DNA from: Streptomyces sp. 15-116A
GTDB taxonomy: Bacteria > Actinomycetota > Actinomycetes > Streptomycetales > Streptomycetaceae
DNA: 36,568 bases
Reading direction: 5' to 3'
NCBI RefSeq assembly: GCF_025290915.1
Contig: NZ_JAOCQE010000038.1
Coordinates: forward strand, 1-36,568
Part shown: positions 15,775 to 23,203 of the stretch, piece by piece
How the letters are laid out: each line of letters starts with the position of its first letter
How positions within the stretch are numbered: position 1 is the stretch's first letter
The notes under the pieces: generated by a model
Databases searched by the model: none
What the model was told of the DNA's origin: nothing
What the model saw: only the letters and a program-made list of their open reading frames with translations
Made by a program: the position numbers and the translations under genes

Positions 15775-17136
15775 CTACAGCACCGGCAGGTTCTTCTTCA
15801 GCTCGAACGCCGTGACCTCCGAGCGGTACTCCTCCCACTCCTGGCGCTTGTTGCGGAGGAAGAAGTCGAAGACGTGTTCGCCGAGGGTCTCGGCGACCAG
15901 GTCGCTGCGTTCCATCAGGGTGAGCGCCTCGCCCAGGTTCTGGGGGAGGGGTTCGATGCCCAGGGCGCGGCGTTCCGCGTCGGAGAGGGCCCAGACGTCG
16001 TCCTCGGCGCCCGGCGGGAGTTCGTAGCCCTCCTCGATGCCCTTCAGGCCGGCGGCCAGCAGGACGGCGTAGGCCAGGTACGGGTTCGCGCCCGAGTCGA
16101 GGGAGCGGACCTCCACCCGCGCCGAGCCGGTCTTGCCGGGCTTGTACATCGGGACGCGGACCAGCGCCGAGCGGTTGTTGTGGCCCCAGCAGATGTAGGA
16201 GGGCGCCTCACCGCCCGCGCCGGCCGTGCGCTCCGTGCCGCCCCAGATGCGCTTGTAGGAGTTGACCCACTGGTTGGTCACCGCGGAGATCTCCGCCGCG
16301 TGCCGCAGCAGGCCCGCGATGAAGGAGCGGCCGACCTTGGAGAGCTGGTACTCGGCGCCGGACTCGTAGAACGCGTTGCGGTCGCCCTCGAAGAGGGAGA
16401 GGTGCGTGTGCATGCCGGAGCCGGGGTGCTCGGAGAACGGCTTCGGCATGAACGTCGCCTGTACGCCCTGCTCCAGCGCCACCTGCTTCATCACCAGGCG
16501 GAACGTCATGATGTTGTCCGCCGTGGACAGCGCGTCCGCGTACCGCAGGTCGATCTCCTGCTGGCCGGGCGCGCCCTCGTGGTGGGAGAACTCCACCGAG
16601 ATGCCCATCGACTCCAGCATGGTGATCGCCTGGCGGCGGAAGTCCATGCCGACGTTCTGCGGGGTGTGGTCGAAGTAGCCGGAGTTGTCGGCCGGGGTCG
16701 GCCGGCTGCCGTCGACCGGCTTGTCCTTCAGCAGGAAGAACTCGATCTCCGGGTGAGTGTAGAAGGTGAAGCCCAGGTCGGAGGTGCGGGCCAGCGCGCG
16801 CTTGAGGACGTAGCGCGGGTCGGCGAAGGACGGCGAGCCGTCCGGCATGAGGATGTCGCAGAACATCCGGGCCGTGCCGGGGGCCTCCGCACGCCAGGGG
16901 AGGATCTGGAACGTCGACGGGTCCGGCTTGGCGATCATGTCGGACTCGTACACCCGGGCGAAGCCCTCGATGGCGGAGCCGTCGAAGCCGATGCCCTCGT
17001 CGAACGCCTGCTCGAGCTCGGCCGGGGCCACGGCGACGGACTTCAGGAAGCCCAGCACGTCCGTGAACCACAGGCGTACGAACCGGATGTCGCGCTCCTC
17101 CAAGGTCCGGAGCACGAACTCCTGCTGCTTGTCCAT
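15775..17136 (-). CDS. glnA2: Glutamine synthetase-like enzyme GlnA2 (type I fold)
   Basis: The 453-residue protein has the glutamine synthetase fold: GIGFDGSAIEGFARVYESDM near residue 52, metal ligands in HPEIEFFLL, EGAPGQQEID and HPGSGMHTHLSLF, NSYKRIWGG, and the GEAP Glu flap. Between NSYKR and the GEAP flap there is an inserted-looking stretch (IWGGTERTAGAGG) compared with GlnA1. By my alignment, the Tyr adenylylated in GlnA1 (NLYDLPPEE) is Trp here (DDVWALSDAE), so GlnE should not modify it. In S. coelicolor the GlnA2 orthologue has been reported as a gamma-glutamylpolyamine synthetase rather than a main ammonium-assimilating enzyme. I chose ATG 17136 (MDKQQEF) with GGGAAG upstream; an in-frame ATG at 17151 is possible. 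It is divergent from hmp. Confidence 0.92.
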   Translation of the reverse strand: MDKQQEFVLRTLEERDIRFVRLWFTDVLGFLKSVAVAPAELEQAFDEGIGFDGSAIEGFARVYESDMIAKPDPSTFQILPWRAEAPGTARMFCDILMPDGSPSFADPRYVLKRALARTSDLGFTFYTHPEIEFFLLKDKPVDGSRPTPADNSGYFDHTPQNVGMDFRRQAITMLESMGISVEFSHHEGAPGQQEIDLRYADALSTADNIMTFRLVMKQVALEQGVQATFMPKPFSEHPGSGMHTHLSLFEGDRNAFYESGAEYQLSKVGRSFIAGLLRHAAEISAVTNQWVNSYKRIWGGTERTAGAGGEAPSYICWGHNNRSALVRVPMYKPGKTGSARVEVRSLDSGANPYLAYAVLLAAGLKGIEEGYELPPGAEDDVWALSDAERRALGIEPLPQNLGEALTLMERSDLVAETLGEHVFDFFLRNKRQEWEEYRSEVTAFELKKNLPVL

Positions 17137-17474
17137 CTTCCGCTTCCCCATCCTTGCCGGTCAGGCCGCCTGTACTCCCGGGCCACGGGAGGCGGTCGGG
17201 CGCTCGGGCCATCCCACCACACCAGCGTTACATGTGCGTTGCCGACCGCCCTGTCGCCCATCTTGCCCGCTCATGGCGACATCCGTAACAGCCGGGTCCG
17301 CTACCCGCCCGCCGCCGGTCCGCACCCCCGCCGCCGCCGGCGCCGCAACCCCAACGCCGCCGGTTCCGCAACCCCACCCCCCGTTAATTGGAATCTGGGA
17401 TGCAAGTTTTAATGGGGATGCAAGCAAGCCGAGCAAGTCCGGCGCAGCCGGCTTGTCCAGCCAGAGGAGACCCG
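17137..17474. promoter_or_regulatory. glnA2-hmp divergent intergenic region with NsrR-like box
   Basis: This 338-nt spacer holds no gene. Near hmp, an 11-1-11 imperfect palindrome lies at 17386-17408: AATTGGAATCT, centre G, GGATGCAAGTT (7 of 11 symmetric). It closely matches the box before nsrR. A possible promoter is TTGGAA (17388-17393), 16 nt, TAATGG (17410-17415), so the box would cover the -35 and spacer. A further GGGATGCAAG half-site follows at 17415-17424. The middle (about 17301-17380) is a proline-codon-like CCGCCGG-rich stretch without clear function. A promoter for glnA2 is not obvious. Confidence 0.65.
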
Positions 17475-18662
17475 ATGCTGTCCGAGCAGTCCGCTGCCGT
17501 CGTGCGTGCCACGCTTCCCGCCGTCGGCGCGTCCCTCGGCGAGATCACCGAGCGCTTCTACGCCGGGATGTTCGCCGCCCGCCCCGAGTTGCTGCGCGAC
17601 CTGTTCAACCGCGGCAACCAGGCCGCCGGCACCCAGCGCCAGGCCCTCGCCGGATCCATCGCCGCCTTCGCCACGCACCTGCTGGACCACCCCGACCAGC
17701 GGCCCGACGCGATGCTCGGGCGCATCGCCCACAAGCACGCCTCGCTCGGCATCACCCCCGAGCAGTACGAGATCGTCCACGAGCACCTCTTCGCCGCCAT
17801 CGCGGACGTGCTCGGCGAGGCCGTCACCCCGGAGGTCGCCGCCGCCTGGGACGAGGTCTACTGGCTGATGGCGAACGCCCTGATCGCCGTCGAGAAGCGC
17901 CTCTACGAGGAGCGCGGCGGCCGGACCTGGCGCACCTGGGAGGTCGTCGAGCGCGTCCGGGAGACCGCCGACGTGGTGACCTTCCGGCTTCGTCCGGCCG
18001 ACGGCGGCCCGGTGCGCGACTTCCGCGCCGGCCAGTACGTCTCCGTCCGGGTGACCCTCGCCGACGGCGCCCGGCAGATACGGCAGTACAGCCTCTCCGG
18101 TGCGCCCGGGCCGGACGAGCGGCAGTTCAGCGTCAAGCGGGTGCACGGCGGCTCCGGGCCCGAGGGTGAGGTCTCGCACCACCTCCACGCGCGCGTGCGG
18201 GCCGGCGACACCCTGGAGCTGTCCGAGGCGTACGGCGACCTGGTGCTCGACACCGACGCCGGAACGCCCCTGCTGCTCGCCTCCGCCGGCATCGGCGTGA
18301 CCCCGATGACCGCGATGCTGGCGCACCTCGCCGACAGCGGGCACCGCGCGCCGGTCACCGTCGTGCACGGCGACCGCTCCCCGGCCGATCACGCCCTGCG
18401 CGCCGACCACGAGGCGTACGCGGCGAAGCTGCCGGACAGCGCCGTGCACTTCTGGTACGAGCAGGACACCCCGGCCGGTGCGCACACCGGGTACGTCGAC
18501 CTCGCGGGCGTGTCCGTGGCGCCGGGCACGCGTGCGTACCTGTGCGGTCCGCTGCCGTTCATGCGGGCGATGCGGGAGCAACTGATCGGCAAGGGGGTCG
18601 CCCCGGCCGACATCCACTACGAGGTGTTCGGCCCGGACCTGTGGCTGGCCCAGCAGGGCTGA
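17475..18662 (+). CDS. hmp: Flavohemoglobin, nitric oxide dioxygenase
   Basis: Hmp oxidises NO to nitrate with O2 and NAD(P)H, protecting the cell from nitrosative stress. The 395-residue protein has an N-terminal globin domain with TyrB10 (Y29, TERFYAGMF), GlnE7 (Q54, AGTQRQAL) and proximal His (H88, IAHKHASLG). The FAD domain follows with RQYSLSG near 197, then the NAD domain with SAGIGVTPM and CGPLPFM. The start at 17475 (MLSEQSAAV) has GAGGAG upstream and matches the E. coli Hmp N-terminus; the frame is open upstream but would cross the promoter. It is likely NsrR-repressed through the box at 17386-17408 and ends in a strong hairpin. Confidence 0.95.
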   Translation: MLSEQSAAVVRATLPAVGASLGEITERFYAGMFAARPELLRDLFNRGNQAAGTQRQALAGSIAAFATHLLDHPDQRPDAMLGRIAHKHASLGITPEQYEIVHEHLFAAIADVLGEAVTPEVAAAWDEVYWLMANALIAVEKRLYEERGGRTWRTWEVVERVRETADVVTFRLRPADGGPVRDFRAGQYVSVRVTLADGARQIRQYSLSGAPGPDERQFSVKRVHGGSGPEGEVSHHLHARVRAGDTLELSEAYGDLVLDTDAGTPLLLASAGIGVTPMTAMLAHLADSGHRAPVTVVHGDRSPADHALRADHEAYAAKLPDSAVHFWYEQDTPAGAHTGYVDLAGVSVAPGTRAYLCGPLPFMRAMREQLIGKGVAPADIHYEVFGPDLWLAQQG

Positions 18663-18679
18663 CGCACGCCGGTCGCCAC

Positions 18680-18705
18680 GGCGAGGGGCCTCAACGCCCC
18701 TCGCC
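18680..18705 (+). terminator. Terminator after hmp
   Basis: Stem ggcgaggggc (18680-18689) and gcccctcgcc (18696-18705), 10 bp, loop ctcaac, then TTT. It starts 18 nt after the hmp stop. Confidence 0.85.
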
Positions 18706-18741
18706 TTTACGGAACTTGGCATTCCACAACTGCGCAGAGCG

Positions 18742-18790
18742 TTGCCAGTTCGCGGAGTCACCCATACCTTCGCCCTCAGAAAGCGCTTTC
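18742..18790 (+). promoter_or_regulatory. Pectate lyase promoter with LacI-type operator at the start site
   Basis: TTGCCA (18742-18747), 17 nt, TACCTT (18765-18770) form a good promoter. GAAAGCGCTTTC (18779-18790) is a perfect 12-bp palindrome with the central CGCG-type GCGC core common to LacI-family operators. It falls on the expected transcription start, so binding would block initiation. The regulator is not in this window unless MalR binds, which is unlikely because MalR boxes look different. Confidence 0.65.
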
Positions 18791-18849
18791 CCAAAACTCC
18801 GGTGAGGGAATGTCATGCTCCTGACATTACAGCGAGAGGTGAGGCAAGG

Positions 18850-20397
18850 ATGAGACGACGACCAGTCACACTGCGGGTCTCCGCACTGCTGGCCACGGGG
18901 GCTGTCGCGGCAGCAACCGGTTTCGCACTGTCGGCGCCCACCGCGTCCGCGGCGGCCGCCGGCGCCACCGGCTACGCGACCCAGAACGGCGGCACCACCG
19001 GCGGCGCGGGCGGGCAGACCGTGCGCGCCACCACCGGGACCCAGATACACCAGGCCCTGTGCGGCCGGGCCAGTGCCGACACCCCCCTCACCATCCAGGT
19101 CGAGGGCACCATCAACCACGGCAACACCACCCAGGTATCCGGCGACAGTTGCAGCACCGCCGCCGACAAGATCGAGCTCAAGCAGATCAGCAACGTCACC
19201 ATCGTCGGAGTAGGCAGCGGAGCCGTCTTCGACCAACTGGGCATCCACATCCGGGAGTCCAGCAACATCATCATCCAGAACGTCACGGTCAGGAACGTCA
19301 AGAAGTCCGGCTCGCCCACCTCCAACGGCGGCGACGCCATCGGCATGGAGAGCGACGTCCGCAACGTCTGGGTCGACCACGTCACCCTGGAGGCGTCCGG
19401 CGGCGAGTCGGAGGGCTACGACGGCCTGTTCGACATGAAGGACAACACCCAGTACGTGACCCTGTCCTACAGCACCCTGCGCAACTCCGGGCGCGGCGGC
19501 CTGATCGGGTCCAGCGAGAGCGACGTATCGAACGGCTTCGTCACCTTCCACCACAACCTGTACGAGAACATCGACTCGCGAGCGCCCCTGCTGCGCGGCG
19601 GCATCGCCCACATGTACAACAACCACTACGTGAGCCTGAACGAGTCCGGCATCAACTCCCGCGCGGGCGCCAGGGCCAAGGTGGACAACAACTACTTCGA
19701 GGACTCCAAGGACGTCCTCGGCACCTTCTACACCGACGCGGCCGGCTACTGGCAGGTTGCGGGCAACATCTTCGACAACGTGACCTGGTCCGAGCCGGGC
19801 GAGGACAACAACCCCGCGGGCCCGAACCCCACGTCGAACACGTCCGTCGGCATCCCGTACGCGTACACCCTCGACGCGGCGAACTGCGTACCGAGCGTGG
19901 TCAGCCAGACGGCCGGTGCCGACAAGGGCCTGAAGGTCTCCGACGGCAGCTGCACCCCGCAGACTCCGTCGCCGACCCCCACCGACCCCACCCCGACGCC
20001 CACCGACCCCACCCCGACGACCCCGCCCACGGGAACCAACCTCAGCATCGGCGCCGGCGCCGACGGCACCAGCAAGGCCGACGGCACGAGCTACGGCAAC
20101 GTGCGCGACGGGAACCTCAGCACCTACTGGTCACCGGCCGGCTCGACCGGCGCGGTCTCGGTCAAGTGGGGCACCGCCACCACCGTCTCCAAGATCAACA
20201 TTCGTGAGGCGGCGGGCTCCGAGGGCACCATCGGATCCTGGCGGGTCCTCAACGGCGACACCGGCGCCGTCCTGACCTCCGGCAGCGGGGCGGGCGTCAT
20301 CTCCTTCCCCCGGACCTCACTGAAGAAGGTCACCTTCCAGATCACCGGCGCCGACGGCACACCGAAGGTCGCCGAGTTCGAGACGTACGCGGGATGA
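18850..20397 (+). CDS. Secreted pectate lyase (PL1 family) with C-terminal carbohydrate-binding-like domain
   Basis: The 515-residue protein has a signal peptide (MRRRPVTLRVSALLATGAVAAATGFALSAPTASAAAAG, with a twin-Arg-like RRRP start but no clear Tat motif). A PL1 parallel beta-helix follows: WVDHVTLEAS, DGLFDMKDNTQYVTLSYS, LIGSSESD and VTFHHNLYENIDSRAPLLRGGIAHMYNNHY, whose Arg in SRAP/LLR is in the catalytic region. It cleaves polygalacturonate by beta-elimination. A Pro-Thr linker (about residues 375-393) leads to a discoidin/CBM-like domain (NVRDGNLSTYWSPAG, VSKINIREA). ATG 18850 has a GAGGTGAGG ribosome region upstream. It is convergent with rox and should be induced by pectin products through the LacI-type operator. 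Confidence 0.93.
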   Translation: MRRRPVTLRVSALLATGAVAAATGFALSAPTASAAAAGATGYATQNGGTTGGAGGQTVRATTGTQIHQALCGRASADTPLTIQVEGTINHGNTTQVSGDSCSTAADKIELKQISNVTIVGVGSGAVFDQLGIHIRESSNIIIQNVTVRNVKKSGSPTSNGGDAIGMESDVRNVWVDHVTLEASGGESEGYDGLFDMKDNTQYVTLSYSTLRNSGRGGLIGSSESDVSNGFVTFHHNLYENIDSRAPLLRGGIAHMYNNHYVSLNESGINSRAGARAKVDNNYFEDSKDVLGTFYTDAAGYWQVAGNIFDNVTWSEPGEDNNPAGPNPTSNTSVGIPYAYTLDAANCVPSVVSQTAGADKGLKVSDGSCTPQTPSPTPTDPTPTPTDPTPTTPPTGTNLSIGAGADGTSKADGTSYGNVRDGNLSTYWSPAGSTGAVSVKWGTATTVSKINIREAAGSEGTIGSWRVLNGDTGAVLTSGSGAGVISFPRTSLKKVTFQITGADGTPKVAEFETYAG

Positions 20398-20404
20398 CCC
20401 GCCC

Positions 20405-20431
20405 GGGGGCCGCCGGATCCCGGCGGCCCCC
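20405..20431. terminator. Bidirectional terminator between pectate lyase and rox
   Basis: gggggccgccgg (20405-20416) pairs with ccggcggccccc (20420-20431) around a 3-nt loop. It lies between the two convergent stop codons and can serve both. Confidence 0.85.
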
Positions 20432-20436
20432 GCCGC

Positions 20437-21987
<1,551 letters not shown>

Positions 21988-22002
21988 CTATACGTTGAGA
22001 GT

Positions 22003-22027
22003 GGCAAGGAGTTCCTGACTCCTTGCC
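22003..22027 (-). terminator. Terminator after the VOC gene
   Basis: ggcaaggagt (22003-22012) pairs with actccttgcc (22018-22027) around a 5-nt loop, starting 12 nt beyond the VOC stop on the minus strand. It separates the PPOX-VOC transcript from the RAE and rox. Confidence 0.75.
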
Positions 22028-22039
22028 TTTGTCATGTGG

Positions 22040-22486
22040 TCAGCCGTTGCGGGCCGCCAGGGCCGACAGGAGCTTGTGCAGCGGCTCCGTGGCGCGGCGG
22101 CGGTACTCCTGGACCGCCCAGCCGTTGCCGTCCGGGTCCTGGAAGTGCATGAACGTCGCGCCGTCGTCCGGGGCGTACTGGACCGGCTCGGAGATCTCCA
22201 GACCCCGCGCGGTCAGGTCCGCGTGGGCCGCCTTGATGTCGGCGACGCAGAGCTGCAGGCCCTGGTACGTGCCGGGGGCCGGCGTGGGACCGGGGGTCAT
22301 CTCCCAGATGCTGTCGCCCAGCGCGATCGAGCAGCCGGAGCCGGGCGGGGTCAGCTGGACGATGCGCATGCCCGGCATGACCTCCTGGTCGATGTCCACG
22401 TGAAAGCCGACCTTGTCCCGGTAGAAGTCCCTGGCCCGGTCGATGTCGCTGACGGGGAGCGGGATCACTTCGAGGGTCATGTCCAT
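22040..22486 (-). CDS. VOC-family (glyoxalase/bleomycin-resistance fold) protein
   Basis: A 148-residue vicinal-oxygen-chelate protein with paired beta-alpha-beta-beta-beta units: VIPLPVSDIDRARDFYRDKVGF and LCVADIKAAHADLTARGLEI, and the ending FMHFQDPDGNGWAVQEYR with a C-terminal Glu metal ligand. Family members are dioxygenases, isomerases, or drug-binding resistance proteins; the specific role is unknown. ATG 22486 has AAGGAG 9 nt upstream; a second ATG two codons later is possible. It starts 22 nt after the PPOX gene, so they form an operon. Confidence 0.88.
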   Translation of the reverse strand: MDMTLEVIPLPVSDIDRARDFYRDKVGFHVDIDQEVMPGMRIVQLTPPGSGCSIALGDSIWEMTPGPTPAPGTYQGLQLCVADIKAAHADLTARGLEISEPVQYAPDDGATFMHFQDPDGNGWAVQEYRRRATEPLHKLLSALAARNG

Positions 22487-22508
22487 GTGCGCGACTCCTT
22501 CGTCGACG

Positions 22509-23024
22509 TCAGGCGAACCGCCACCTCGTCTGGCTGAACGGCTCTCCCTTACCGAAGCCGAAAACACAGCGCGGCGCCACCGAAAACACCACCGCGTGTC
22601 CCGGGCCGTGGTGGAAGTGCCCGTCCCGCACCTCGAAGTGCCAGAAGCTGCCGTACTTCGCCTCCCACGCCGCCGCCAGCTCGCGCAGCCGGGTGTCGTC
22701 GACGACGCGTACCGCCTCGCCCTCCACCACCAGGTCGTAGCCCTGGTTCCAGGTGTTGGTCCCGGTCGTCAGCACGACCTGCGGGTTCGCCGCCAGATTG
22801 CGGGCCTTGCGCTCCTCGGGGCCGGTGCAGAAGTGCAGCGCGCCGTCCGACCAGACGGCCGGGAGCGGCGTGACATGGGGGCGGCCGTCCGGGCGGACCG
22901 TGGAGATCCAGAAGAGTTCCGCCTCGGCGAGGCGGGCTTCGGCCTCCGGCCAGGGGACGGCGGTCGCCGCCGGGTCGCCGTAACGGGAGTCGAGGGTTGT
23001 CTCGGGTGTCGTCGTGCCGGTCAT
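22509..23024 (-). CDS. Pyridoxamine 5'-phosphate oxidase-family (split-barrel flavin or F420) protein
   Basis: The 171-residue protein shows the PPOX split-barrel pattern: LAEAELFWISTVRPDGRPHVTPLPAVWSDGALHFCTGPEERKARNLAANPQVVLTTG. It should bind a flavin or deazaflavin cofactor and reduce or oxidise a small molecule that cannot be named. I chose ATG 23024 (MTGTTTPET) with GGAGG upstream; the frame remains open to 23132. It is the first gene of a two-gene unit with the VOC protein and is divergent from glnE. Confidence 0.88.
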   Translation of the reverse strand: MTGTTTPETTLDSRYGDPAATAVPWPEAEARLAEAELFWISTVRPDGRPHVTPLPAVWSDGALHFCTGPEERKARNLAANPQVVLTTGTNTWNQGYDLVVEGEAVRVVDDTRLRELAAAWEAKYGSFWHFEVRDGHFHHGPGHAVVFSVAPRCVFGFGKGEPFSQTRWRFA

Positions 23025-23135
23025 CGTGGGGCCTCCGCCGGGAAGTTCTGTGCCGGGATGTGCTGTGTGTTCAGACCGTGCACTCCGGGCGGACTCATCG
23101 CACGCCGTGCCGGGGCCGCTCGGCGGCGGCATGGT

Positions 23136-23187
23136 TAGGCTCAGGGCTGTACGAGCCTGATCCGAGGCTACGAGCCTGATCCGAGGC
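23136..23187 (+). promoter_or_regulatory. glnE leader with -10-like box and a perfect 19-bp tandem duplication
   Basis: TAGGCT (23136-23141) is a plausible -10 element; no -35 is clear. Two adjoining identical 19-bp units, TACGAGCCTGATCCGAGGC, lie at 23150-23168 and 23169-23187, just before the ribosome site GAGGGAGG. They would be in the 5' untranslated region. Confidence 0.6.
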
Positions 23188-23203
23188 AGCGAGGGAGGCC
23201 GGG

